Made by a program: the position numbers and the translations under genes
Shown: piece by piece, positions 8,083-16,598 of the stretch
Numbering within the stretch: position 1 is the stretch's first letter
Layout: every line of letters starts with the position of its first letter
Origin: Methylotenera sp.
GTDB lineage: Bacteria; Pseudomonadota; Gammaproteobacteria; Burkholderiales; Methylophilaceae
Length of the DNA stretch: 64,000 nucleotides
Assembly (NCBI GenBank): GCA_014378845.1
Contig: JACMNB010000011.1
Span: 1-64,000 of the forward strand
Reading direction: 5' to 3'
The notes under the pieces: generated by a model
Databases searched by the model: none
Seen by the model: only the letters and a program-made list of their open reading frames with translations
What the model was told of the DNA's origin: nothing

Positions 8083-10326
8083 ATGAAATTCCGCTTCCCC
8101 GTTGTCATCATTGACGAAGACTTCCGCTCTGAAAACTCCTCAGGATTAGGCATTCGCATGCTCGCCAAAGCCATTGAAACGGAAGGCGTTGAGGTGTTGG
8201 GCGTGACCAGTTATGGCGATTTGACTTCTTTCGCGCAGCAGCAAAGCCGCGCTTCGGCGTTTATTTTATCAATTGATGACAACGAGTTTGTGGAAGAAAA
8301 TCAAGACGCGCTGGATAATTTGCGCGCGTTTGTGGATGAAATTCGTTATCGTAATGAAGAAATTCCCATCTTTTTGCATGGTGAAACTCGCACCTCGCGC
8401 CATATTCCTAACGAAATTTTGCGCGAGTTAAATGGCTTTATTCACATGTACGAAGATACGCCAGAATTCGTCGCGCGCTATATTCTGCGCGAGGCGCGCA
8501 CTTATTTGGACAGCCTTGCCCCGCCGTTTTTTAAAGCATTAACTGAATACGCGGCTGATGGCTCTTATTCTTGGCATTGCCCGGGCCACTCGGGTGGCGT
8601 GGCGTTTTTAAAATCGCCTGTCGGCCAAATGTTTCACCAGTTTTTTGGGGAGAATATGCTGCGTGCCGACGTGTGCAACGCGGTGGAAGAATTAGGCCAA
8701 TTGCTAGACCACACAGGCCCAGTAGCGGCATCGGAACGCAATGCAGCGCGCATTTACAATTGCGACCATCTGTATTTTGTGACTAACGGCACGTCAACAT
8801 CTAACAAAATGGTGTGGAACAGCACCGTCGCGCCAGGTGACGTTGTTGTTGTTGACCGTAACTGTCATAAATCAATCTTGCACGCCATTATTATGACAGG
8901 TGCGATTCCCGTATTTTTGATGCCGACGCGTAACCACTTTGGCATCATCGGGCCGATTCCGAAAAGTGAATTTGAATGGGAAAATATTCAAAAGAAAATT
9001 GACCGCAACCCGTTTATATTAGACAAATCCGCCAAACCGCGCGTGCTAACCATTACGCAATCCACCTACGATGGTGTGTTGTACAACGTAGAAGAAATTA
9101 AAGACATGCTGGATGGCAAAATTGACACGCTGCATTTTGATGAAGCTTGGCTACCGCACGCGACTTTTCACGATTTTTATGGCGATTATCACGCCATTGG
9201 CGAAGGTCGCCCACGTTGCAAAGAAAGCATGGTTTTCTCTACGCAATCTACACACAAACTGCTTGCTGGATTATCTCAAGCCAGCCAAATTTTGGTGCAA
9301 GATGCCGAAAATAATAAGCTAGATCGAGATATTTTTAACGAAGCCTACTTGATGCACACCAGCACCAGCCCGCAATATTCGATTGTTGCGAGTATTGACG
9401 TGGCCGCCGCCATGATGGAAGCGCCAGGCGGCACGGCGCTGGTAGAAGAGTCGCTTATGGAAGCCTTAGACTTTCGCCGTGCCATGCGCAAAGTGGATGA
9501 AGAATGGGGCGCAGACTGGTGGTTTAAGGTGTGGGGACCTGATGATTTAAGCGAGGAAGGCCTAGAAGCGCGCGAGGCGTGGATGTTGCACGCTAATGAT
9601 GATTGGCACGATTTCGGCGACTTAGCGCCTGGCTTTAACATGCTAGACCCGATTAAAGCCACCATCATCACACCAGGCTTGGATATTAAAGGCAACTTCT
9701 CGGATAAATTTGGCATTCCTGCGGCCATTGTCACCAAATATTTGGCTGAGCACGGCGTCATTGTCGAAAAAACGGGTTTGTATTCATTCTTTATCATGTT
9801 TACGATTGGTATTACCAAAGGCCGCTGGAACACCATGGTAGCTTCTTTGCAGCAATTTAAAGACGACTACGACAAGAACCAACCGCTGTGGAAGGTATTG
9901 CCAGAATTTGTACAAAAACAGCCGCATTACGAAAAAGTGGGCTTGCGCGATTTATGCGACAAAATTCACACCGTTTACAAAGCCAACGATGTGGCAAAAC
10001 TCACCACTGAGATGTACTTATCGGACATGGTACCCGCCATGAAACCGACCGACGCTTTTGCTAAAATGGCGCATCGTAAAATGGACAGAGTGCCAATCGA
10101 CGAGCTTGAAGGACGCGTAACAGCAGTGTTGTTAACGCCCTACCCGCCTGGCATTCCGCTGCTAATTCCTGGTGAAAAGTTTAATAAAGTCATTGTGAAT
10201 TACCTGAAATTTGCACGTGAATTTAACGAGAAATTTCCAGGTTTTGAAACCGACAATCACGGCTTGGTGAAAGAAATTGTGGATGGTAAAGCTGTTTATT
10301 ATGTAGATTGTGTAGAACAGCTTTAA
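8083..10326 (+). CDS. Orn/Lys/Arg decarboxylase (PLP-dependent, fold type I)
   Basis: A 747-residue decarboxylase of the large bacterial Orn/Lys/Arg family, acting in the cytoplasm on a basic amino acid to give a polyamine precursor or consume protons. It has the N-terminal response-regulator-like wing domain (about residues 1-130). The PLP-binding core contains WHCPGHSGG, NGTSTSNKMV and the lysine motif STQSTHKLLAGLSQ near residues 385-398. The C-terminal domain is complete (PYPPGIPLLIPGE). Length and features match arginine/lysine decarboxylases annotated in betaproteobacteria; I cannot assign the substrate from sequence. Start ATG at 8083 follows GAAGG with good spacing. A bidirectional terminator follows. 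Confidence 0.9.
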   Translation: MKFRFPVVIIDEDFRSENSSGLGIRMLAKAIETEGVEVLGVTSYGDLTSFAQQQSRASAFILSIDDNEFVEENQDALDNLRAFVDEIRYRNEEIPIFLHGETRTSRHIPNEILRELNGFIHMYEDTPEFVARYILREARTYLDSLAPPFFKALTEYAADGSYSWHCPGHSGGVAFLKSPVGQMFHQFFGENMLRADVCNAVEELGQLLDHTGPVAASERNAARIYNCDHLYFVTNGTSTSNKMVWNSTVAPGDVVVVDRNCHKSILHAIIMTGAIPVFLMPTRNHFGIIGPIPKSEFEWENIQKKIDRNPFILDKSAKPRVLTITQSTYDGVLYNVEEIKDMLDGKIDTLHFDEAWLPHATFHDFYGDYHAIGEGRPRCKESMVFSTQSTHKLLAGLSQASQILVQDAENNKLDRDIFNEAYLMHTSTSPQYSIVASIDVAAAMMEAPGGTALVEESLMEALDFRRAMRKVDEEWGADWWFKVWGPDDLSEEGLEAREAWMLHANDDWHDFGDLAPGFNMLDPIKATIITPGLDIKGNFSDKFGIPAAIVTKYLAEHGVIVEKTGLYSFFIMFTIGITKGRWNTMVASLQQFKDDYDKNQPLWKVLPEFVQKQPHYEKVGLRDLCDKIHTVYKANDVAKLTTEMYLSDMVPAMKPTDAFAKMAHRKMDRVPIDELEGRVTAVLLTPYPPGIPLLIPGEKFNKVIVNYLKFAREFNEKFPGFETDNHGLVKEIVDGKAVYYVDCVEQL

Positions 10327-10351
10327 TCGCAACCATTCTAAAATCACTCAT

Positions 10352-10380
10352 AAAAAAGCCCAGCAATTGCTAGGCTTTTT
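10352..10380. terminator. Bidirectional terminator between convergent genes
   Basis: Stem AAAAAGCC...GGCTTTTT (outer arms 10353-10360 and 10373-10380) with an inner GCAATTGC palindrome, A-run on one side and T-run on the other. It serves the decarboxylase gene on the plus strand and the minus-strand gene ending at 10428. Confidence 0.8.
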
Positions 10381-10427
10381 ATGTAGCTAGGCACGCAATA
10401 CCAAAGACATTTTCTAAACTGATTTAT

Positions 10428-11180
10428 CTAAAGTGATTTATCTAGGCTTGGCGGCAAACCCTTTAAACCTAACCTTGAAACATAATCATCAATATACGCT
10501 TCCACTGCATCGGTCGAATTTAAAGTATCAACATCGCTGAGATTGATTTTAATCAGGTAACGATTTTTAACCACGCCCTCATAATACCGATTGGTATTGT
10601 AACCCGCTACGTAAGCCTCATCAATATCAGAAAACCGCGTACTCACCCTCAGCTTTTGCGCATCTTTTGAGTTTTTTGCCACACCTTCAAAAAGCTCGCG
10701 ATGCACGGCTAACATCGCGGCTTTCGGTTTTTCATAAGGTGGTGGTGACGGTAATCCCAATTTTTTAAACTCAGCCAAAAGTGCGTCATACTCTATTTTG
10801 GTACCTTCATCCGCTCTGTCCAAATCGGTAATAATCACCGACATATTTTTTTCATTTGCGGTAGGCATGTTATATTCCATCTCATAATACTGATGATTGG
10901 TGATGACAGACGGGAAAAATGTGCGGCCATGCGGGCTTTTATCATTGCCCCTATCGCCCTTGCCAAAGTACTTAGTGGCCGCAGTGCCTGTGTACTTATA
11001 CAAGCGAATTTTTGGCATGGCATCAAAAACATGCATCATACTTTTGGATGCTTTCGCAAGTGAATACAGTACGCCACCTTCTCCAGTGACTGTTTTTGCA
11101 TAATCAGAGTCGCTACCTGCGTAAGCATTTGTTAGCATAACGACTAAAGTTAAAAAAACTAATAATAATTTCTTTGCCAT
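10428..11180 (-). CDS. Secreted hypothetical protein
   Basis: I do not recognise this 250-residue protein. It begins with a clear Sec signal peptide: MAKK, a hydrophobic LLLVFLTLVVML core and an AYA-G cleavage site near residue 21. The mature part is hydrophilic with mixed alpha/beta character, no Cys pairs and no recognised motif. It lies 17 bp downstream of an OmpA-like gene and follows the same strand as two further envelope genes, so it is probably the last gene of a periplasmic/outer-membrane operon. A role in the envelope is inferred from export and neighbours only. Confidence 0.75.
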   Translation of the reverse strand: MAKKLLLVFLTLVVMLTNAYAGSDSDYAKTVTGEGGVLYSLAKASKSMMHVFDAMPKIRLYKYTGTAATKYFGKGDRGNDKSPHGRTFFPSVITNHQYYEMEYNMPTANEKNMSVIITDLDRADEGTKIEYDALLAEFKKLGLPSPPPYEKPKAAMLAVHRELFEGVAKNSKDAQKLRVSTRFSDIDEAYVAGYNTNRYYEGVVKNRYLIKINLSDVDTLNSTDAVEAYIDDYVSRLGLKGLPPSLDKSL

Positions 11181-11197
11181 GATTTAAACCTCAATCA

Positions 11198-12192
11198 TTA
11201 AAATTTAACCAGCTCAACACGGCGGTTTTTGGCCTTGCCTACATCGTTATCGTTAGTGGCAACCGGCGAATAGGATGCAATGCCTTTAGCCGACAAACGC
11301 GTTGCGGCAATTTTATAGTCAGTCACTAAGGCCTTCACTACTGCCTCAGCACGCTGTTGCGATAAAGGTAGATTACGCGCCATAGCACCTTGGTTATCAG
11401 TGTGGCCAACAATATAAACTTTCAAAGTAGCATCTTGTTGTAGCAGCTTTGCCATTTCTGCCAATTGCGGTTTTGATTCAGATTTAACATCGGCTTTATT
11501 GCTATTAAAATAAATACCATATAGTGCGATTTTACCGTCTGCTGCCAAGCCTTTAGCTAAGTCGCCTGCGTTTAAATTCACGGTTACCTTGTCATTTTCC
11601 ATGGCTTTTGGCTCAACAATTTCCAAGTAAATACCGCCTAGCTTGCCACTTGTTGGCGGCGTTACATAAACAGATGCATAAGCAATGCTGCCATCCGTTC
11701 GCTTGCCGCTGGCTAATAAATAGCGCGGCTCTAAGCGGCCATAATTAAATGGGGCGCCCCAATAATCACTATCGCCTTCGCCGCTAAAGCCCTTCGCATC
11801 AATGTGATTACCCATTACATCGCCAAATCCATTTCCGCAACTGGCTTTTTCACAAGCAAAAATAGTGCTTAAGCCCGCTTTTGTGAGTGCCGCTTGATAA
11901 TTGCGCATTACCTCCAACGATGAGCGATCGGCTGGGTAGCAATATTTAATGCGGGTAAATTTGCCTTCTACCTTTTGCATTTTTTCAAAAGCTTCTTTAT
12001 TTTCTACTTTTTTTCCTGCAACCAACTCAACCTCGTCAAACTCTTTCATGGAATAAGCAACCAGCTTAGCGCCCGTGAATCGTGAAGTAAGGGGTGGTCT
12101 TTAACGCCTTTTACGGTGTCTTCTTTGGGCATTTCAGCCAGTGCAATACTTGGGATTAACAGTGCTAAAAACAATAACTTATTGATACGCAT
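11198..12192 (-). pseudogene. OmpA-family protein (DUF4892-like), frameshifted after signal peptide
   Basis: The intact downstream frame (11198-12049, 283 residues) ends in a complete OmpA/MotB peptidoglycan-binding domain (YFNSNKADVKSESKPQL, then VYIVGHTDNQG and the NRRVELVKF end). Upstream, a second frame starting at ATG 12192 encodes a good signal peptide, MRINKLLFLALLIPSIALA, and continues to HP at codon 34. The two frames join at a C run (12091-12094). One extra C there gives ...KDHPLTSRFTGAKLVAYSMKEF, a sensible protein of about 331 residues. As sequenced, the signal peptide and the domain are out of frame. AGGAT upstream of 12192 is the ribosome-binding site. The lesion may be a real mutation or a homopolymer error. 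Confidence 0.75.
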
Positions 12193-12246
12193 TTTTCTTA
12201 TCCTAAAAAAATCAATTATTCAAAAAATTTAAACTTGCTGGTGCAA

Positions 12247-13353
12247 TTAAAATTTCACCAATTCCACACGGCGGTTTTTGGCTTTATTGTCATCACTATC
12301 ATTCGCGGCCAAGGGTTTATCGGCGCCAAAACCTACTGCTTTTAGCCTTTCAATATCGATGCCTTTACCTGCCAAGGCATACATCACCGCATTGGCTCTA
12401 TCGGCAGATAGCTTTTTGTTGTGGTCAGCCGCGCCAGTGTTGTCGGTATGCCCTTCAATAGATATTTTGAATGTTGGGTTTTCATTGAGCAAGGTTAAAA
12501 TTTCATCCACTACTTTTTGCCCGTCAGGCTTAAGCGTGGCTTTATCGGTATCAAAATTGATGTTTAAAATTGCTTTACCTGATGTATCCAATTCTTTTTT
12601 TATGGCTTCGGCAGTGTATTTTTTAATGGTTTGCTCAAAGGCTTTTAGCTCCATAATAAATATGCTGCCTTGCGCAGAGTTTGATTGAATATCCACCATG
12701 TAATTTTTACCGTTATTTTTAAAGGCATATACTGCAATCGGGCTGTCACTTCCATCACGTACCAAACCATTTGAACCGTGCTTACCACCCCACATATTTT
12801 CTTCTAATTTATTTAAAATAGCCGCATTTTTTGTTTCATTGGCTGGATATTCACCTTTAAAAATTTGTTTAGCACCCATTTTATCAATGAAGTCATCAAT
12901 ACTTTTATCAAAAAGCCGTTGGTTAAAATCTTTGCCGTCTGCGCAATCAAAAGCCAAAATACCTAACTTACCTTCTGTGGTGTAAATACCTACGCCTGTG
13001 TAATTTTCTAATTTTTCATAATCAAAAAACTCAGACAATCCGTCTTTTTCATTGTTAATTTTTAACCCATGTGGCGCGGTAAAAAATGGGAAATTGCCAA
13101 TGTCTTTTAAGTCTGGAATCGTGTTCCAATCTAACTCTGCCGATAAGTTCGGCACTGCATCTGCTGGCGCTTCAACTGGTTTAGCTGACTCGGCCGCAGG
13201 CTTTGCAGCTTCTGCAGGTGCGCTGGTAGTCGCTGCGTTATCCGTACTAGTGCTGGCAACTTTATCGTCCGCATCTTCTTTTGAGCAGGCGGCCAATATT
13301 AAAGTTAAAGTTAAAGCCATGACCGCTATTTTTGTTTTCATTTTGACTTTCAT
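12247..13353 (-). CDS. OmpA-family lipoprotein
   Basis: A 368-residue envelope lipoprotein. The signal peptide ends in a lipobox LAAC (Cys near residue 23) with SKE at +2 to +4. A low-complexity Ala/Glu/Pro/Lys linker (about 30-70) leads to an unrecognised middle domain. The C-terminal OmpA-like domain, about residues 265-368, contains INFDTDKATLKPDGQKV and IEGHTDNTGAADHNKKLS, the peptidoglycan-binding signature, and ends NRRVELVKF exactly like its neighbour at 11198. The two genes are probably related by duplication of the OmpA domain. It should anchor in the outer membrane and contact the cell wall. The upstream gene is a broken DUF3617 protein. Confidence 0.88.
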   Translation of the reverse strand: MKVKMKTKIAVMALTLTLILAACSKEDADDKVASTSTDNAATTSAPAEAAKPAAESAKPVEAPADAVPNLSAELDWNTIPDLKDIGNFPFFTAPHGLKINNEKDGLSEFFDYEKLENYTGVGIYTTEGKLGILAFDCADGKDFNQRLFDKSIDDFIDKMGAKQIFKGEYPANETKNAAILNKLEENMWGGKHGSNGLVRDGSDSPIAVYAFKNNGKNYMVDIQSNSAQGSIFIMELKAFEQTIKKYTAEAIKKELDTSGKAILNINFDTDKATLKPDGQKVVDEILTLLNENPTFKISIEGHTDNTGAADHNKKLSADRANAVMYALAGKGIDIERLKAVGFGADKPLAANDSDDNKAKNRRVELVKF

Positions 13354-13380
13354 ATTTAAGTGATTGAATTTATTGAAATA

Positions 13381-13881
13381 TTACTTAAAATTTTTTATAC
13401 AACTTGCACTAGCTTTGCCATGATAAGTCATCGTGCTCAGCATTTTATCGTAGCGAATAGTCCATTGTTGTTTATTGATGCGTTTAAATTCGCCAATCGA
13501 AGTAAAACTAGGGATTTTAAAAGTTTTACCTGCTACGGCAATTGTTTGCGCGGGGCAAGTCATGCTGGCTACGCCTAGTGTTGATGTGTTGGTAGTGAGT
13601 TTGGTTGGGCAATCTTTTTGCTCTTGTCCCGTTTTTGTGTCGTGATACATGGCGTGGTTAAAATTTTGAAGTATTTCTGACTTGGTGGCACACATGGTTT
13701 CGGTTTTTTTAGGCATTGGGCTGCCATCAGGCATTGTGCCGCTTCATAGGGATGTCCATAGGCCAGTTTGTGCAGCTTCTTGCACAACAGTGAGGTCTCA
13801 AAAATGAGCGGCATAGGCTTGCGCGTTGCCTAATGTGATGAGGAGCCATGCGGTAACTGTTAGTATTTTCTTATTATTCAT
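13381..13881 (-). pseudogene. DUF3617 family protein with two in-frame TGA codons
   Basis: Translation from ATG 13881 gives a signal peptide (MNNKKILTVTAWLLITL...AQAYA). It then meets in-frame TGA stops at codons 28 (13798-13800) and 46 (13744-13746), after which the frame is open to 13381. The open part (ATG at 13734, 117 residues) has the DUF3617 pattern of paired cysteines, ending with a WTIRYDKMLSTMTYHG stretch. Without the first part the protein lacks export, and the Cys residues suggest it belongs in the periplasm. It sits in the same strand group as two OmpA-like genes, one also broken. Decay or sequence error are both possible. Confidence 0.65.
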
Positions 13882-13961
13882 TTGCAAGTCCATTTTTATT
13901 TTAGTTATAATTTAAGCTTGATTCTACTGCTGATTTTAGCGCAAAATTGATGTGGCTTTGT

Positions 13962-14444
13962 CTATTTTCTTAAATAAATCAAATCGCTATAACTAAGATC
14001 ATTTGCAGACAAGTGGTCTAATTTTTCGCTTAAATTCCAATGACTTAAGTCGATTTCTGGCAAAAAAGCATCACCTGCAAAATCCGCATGCACTTCGGTA
14101 ATATAAAGTTTATTCGCCAGTTTCAACCCTTCTTTGTACAGCTCCGCGCCACCAATCACGAATGGTTCGTCATCGCCAGCAGCCAACACCAGAGCAGCTT
14201 GCAGGCTATGTGCTATTAATGCGCCTTCTAGTTTGTACCCTGTATTACGCGTCACAATTACTGTCGTGCGCCCTGGCAATAAACGCCCTAAGGACTCATA
14301 TGTTTTACGCCCCATGATGATATGATGACCCATGGTGAGCGCGCGAAAACGCTTTAAATCCTCTGGCAAGTGCCATGGCAAGGTGTTGTTGATGCCAATG
14401 ACGTTGTGATTGGCAAAGGCCACAATAAGCGAACAATTTATCAT
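13962..14444 (-). CDS. folA: Dihydrofolate reductase
   Basis: Reduces dihydrofolate to tetrahydrofolate with NADPH, restoring the cofactor consumed by ThyA (18870-19691) and used by GlyA. The 160-residue protein matches chromosomal DHFR: VAFANHNVIGINNTLPWHLPEDL near residues 8-30 with the catalytic acidic residue, MGRKTYESLG near residues 44-53 and the FVIGGAELY motif near residues 95-103. The start ATG at 14444 is the only one consistent with the family. It is divergent from the histidine kinase operon, with 74 bp for both promoters. Confidence 0.95.
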   Translation of the reverse strand: MINCSLIVAFANHNVIGINNTLPWHLPEDLKRFRALTMGHHIIMGRKTYESLGRLLPGRTTVIVTRNTGYKLEGALIAHSLQAALVLAAGDDEPFVIGGAELYKEGLKLANKLYITEVHADFAGDAFLPEIDLSHWNLSEKLDHLSANDLSYSDLIYLRK

Positions 14445-14518
14445 AAGCGTATTATACGCATTGGCTTATTATATTTGGCTTGCACGACTACATTTTGCGA
14501 GAAATCACAAATTAACAC

Positions 14519-15946
14519 ATGTTTTATCCAAAATCATTTTTAAAGCTGCTATTAATCGGCTTTACATGCTCCATCGCACCGCTGTTGGTGGCTTTTGTGA
14601 GCGCAAATATGTACTTTGGCAAGTTAAGCAAACAAAGTCTTTCCAATTTATCGCAGGCGGTAGCAACCACCCGGTCTAGCCGAGTGCTGATGGAGGAGCT
14701 GACGCTGATGGAGCGTAGTGCGCGGCAGTATTCTGTGCTGCACGATAAATTATTTTTGAGCAATTATCAGCACGCACATACTGGCTTTACCAGTGCGCTG
14801 CAAGCCTTGTCGCAACAGACCATTACGCAAGTACAGCGCCCGCAATTGCAACATCTTTTAACGCAAGAAAAACGATTATTTGATGCCATTAATCAGGCGG
14901 ATGCCAACATGATTTTTGACCAAAACATGGCCGATTTCTTTTCAGATTTGACTAGTAAAACAACAGACGTTATCAATAAAAACAATCAGTTAATCGATTA
15001 TTCGTCTGCATTATACAAAGCCAACGTGGCCAAAACACAGCAGTGGTTATTGTGGCAAACGCTCACATTAATCCCGTTGGCAATTATGATTGCTGGCCTA
15101 ATTACATGGATGATTGCACGGCCAATTAGGCGCATGGACGCCGCGATTGACCAATTGGGCAAAGGCAATTATGCGCACGAAATTAGCATTAATGGCCCTG
15201 GCGATTTGCAACAATTAGGTCAGCGCTTAAATTGGCTACGAATTGAGCTGAAAGACTTGCAACAACAAAAACAACGTTTTTTGCAACAAGCCTCGCACGA
15301 GCTTAAAACGCCGCTCACCGCCATACGTGAGGCTAGCGAGTTGCTGCATGACGGGGTTGGTGGCCAGTTAAACGCGCAGCAAAGCGAGATTATTCACATA
15401 CTGCACTCCAATAGTTTGCGCTTGCAAAACATGATTGAAAATTTGCTGGATTATACTAAGCTTCAATTTAGTGCAGCCGAACTTAAGCTCAGTTTAATCT
15501 CTCTTAAAGACGAGATCGCGAAAATCATGCAAGCGCATGCACTATCTATTTCTCAAAAAAAAATTACTTTGCACCAAGCAGTCAATCATATTTCGCTGAC
15601 TTCTGACAAAGAAAAATTGTGCGCTATTATTGATAATTTAATCTCAAATGCAGTAAAATTTACGCCTGATAATGGCGAAATTACCATACGCGCAACCAGT
15701 AGTAAATCTAGCGTGACGATTGCAGTGCAAGATTCTGGGCCAGGCGTAAGCGAGCAGCATCAAGCAGGTTTGTTTGAGCCTTTTTATCGTGGCAATCAGC
15801 CTGAGAAACATTTAGTCAGCGGTAGTGGATTAGGTTTATTTATTGCCAAAGAGGCCGCCATCGCACTTAAAGGCGAGCTTATTTTGACGTCATCTGAGCG
15901 AGGCGCACATTTTGTGCTGCAAATTCCAATTAACATTACCCATTAA
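14519..15946 (+). CDS. glrK: GlrK/QseE-type sensor histidine kinase
   Basis: An inner-membrane sensor kinase of 475 residues, first gene of a kinase-lipoprotein-regulator operon. Transmembrane segments lie at about residues 10-32 and 178-200, framing a roughly 145-residue periplasmic helical sensor. A HAMP domain (about 197-250) leads to the H box ASHELKTPLTAIREASELL with phosphoacceptor His near 260. An HATPase domain follows with N box DNLISNAVKF, G1 DSGPGVS and G2 GSGLGLF. The RPIRRMD HAMP start and gene order point to GlrK (QseE/YfhK). It should phosphorylate the regulator at 16599. No strong Shine-Dalgarno is visible before ATG 14519. Confidence 0.9.
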   Translation: MFYPKSFLKLLLIGFTCSIAPLLVAFVSANMYFGKLSKQSLSNLSQAVATTRSSRVLMEELTLMERSARQYSVLHDKLFLSNYQHAHTGFTSALQALSQQTITQVQRPQLQHLLTQEKRLFDAINQADANMIFDQNMADFFSDLTSKTTDVINKNNQLIDYSSALYKANVAKTQQWLLWQTLTLIPLAIMIAGLITWMIARPIRRMDAAIDQLGKGNYAHEISINGPGDLQQLGQRLNWLRIELKDLQQQKQRFLQQASHELKTPLTAIREASELLHDGVGGQLNAQQSEIIHILHSNSLRLQNMIENLLDYTKLQFSAAELKLSLISLKDEIAKIMQAHALSISQKKITLHQAVNHISLTSDKEKLCAIIDNLISNAVKFTPDNGEITIRATSSKSSVTIAVQDSGPGVSEQHQAGLFEPFYRGNQPEKHLVSGSGLGLFIAKEAAIALKGELILTSSERGAHFVLQIPINITH

Positions 15947-15950
15947 ATTC

Positions 15951-16592
15951 ATGAAAATCAATCACTTAATTATTGCAGCTTGTTTAAGCCTTGTGGTTTC
16001 TGCTTGTGTCAATTCTGCTGCAAAAACAACTGCAGCGCCCAAGCAAGGCAACGGCGCAGTATTGGCGCCCACCAAAATAATGGATGCGACAGAATTTTTA
16101 AGTTTTGCGGAAAATTACGCAAACTTGCCGCAAGAAGCGCAAAAGCTTGAATTAGCAAGTACCAATCAAGCCTTGACCTTAAACCCAAATGATTTATTAA
16201 ACCGTATGAAGTTGGTGATGATACTTGGCCTGCCCAGCAGTAATTTTGCCGATATGCCAAAAGCACAAAATTTGCTGCAACAATTGTTGCAAGAAAACGT
16301 GTTGGCAAAAGATCAACTGGCCTTGGCGCATGTGCTGTTTGATTATTTAATTGTGCAAAATAAAAGCAGTAAAAATGATCTTAAACATGATGCTCTGCAA
16401 CAAAAAAATGAGGCATTACAACTTAAATTAGAAGTAGCGCAACAAAAGCTCGATGCCGCGCAAATCAAGCTGGAAGCCTCACAATCTAAGCTTGACTCTG
16501 CGCTACAAAAAATTGATGAGCTTAAAAATATTGAAAAATCAATGAGTGGACGCGAGTCTTCAGCTAAACCAGAAGTTGCGCCAAAAAAATAG
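15951..16592 (+). CDS. QseG-like lipoprotein of the GlrK/GlrR operon
   Basis: A 213-residue lipoprotein by position: signal peptide MKINHLIIAACLSLVVSAC with lipobox VSAC (Cys near residue 19). A helical region follows, and residues about 140-195 form a repetitive coiled coil (recurring LEVAQQKL, LDAAQIKL, LEASQSKL, LDSALQKI units). It starts 4 bp after the kinase stop and ends 6 bp before the regulator, so the three genes are one transcript. In enterobacteria QseG sits in the same slot and is an outer-membrane lipoprotein interacting with the kinase. Sequence similarity to QseG cannot be judged by eye, so the role is inferred from position and topology. An upstream in-frame ATG at 15912 is rejected because it would disrupt the signal peptide. 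Confidence 0.8.
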   Translation: MKINHLIIAACLSLVVSACVNSAAKTTAAPKQGNGAVLAPTKIMDATEFLSFAENYANLPQEAQKLELASTNQALTLNPNDLLNRMKLVMILGLPSSNFADMPKAQNLLQQLLQENVLAKDQLALAHVLFDYLIVQNKSSKNDLKHDALQQKNEALQLKLEVAQQKLDAAQIKLEASQSKLDSALQKIDELKNIEKSMSGRESSAKPEVAPKK

Positions 16593-16598
16593 CAAACT

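Noticed and set aside
12278-12688. 136-codon plus-strand frame
   Set aside because: Opposite strand of the OmpA domain of the lipoprotein gene, whose motifs are unmistakable.
13744-13800. TGA recoding as Trp or selenocysteine in the DUF3617 gene
   Set aside because: All other genes in the window use TGA as a stop and no SECIS-like hairpin is evident after the codons; decay or error is simpler.
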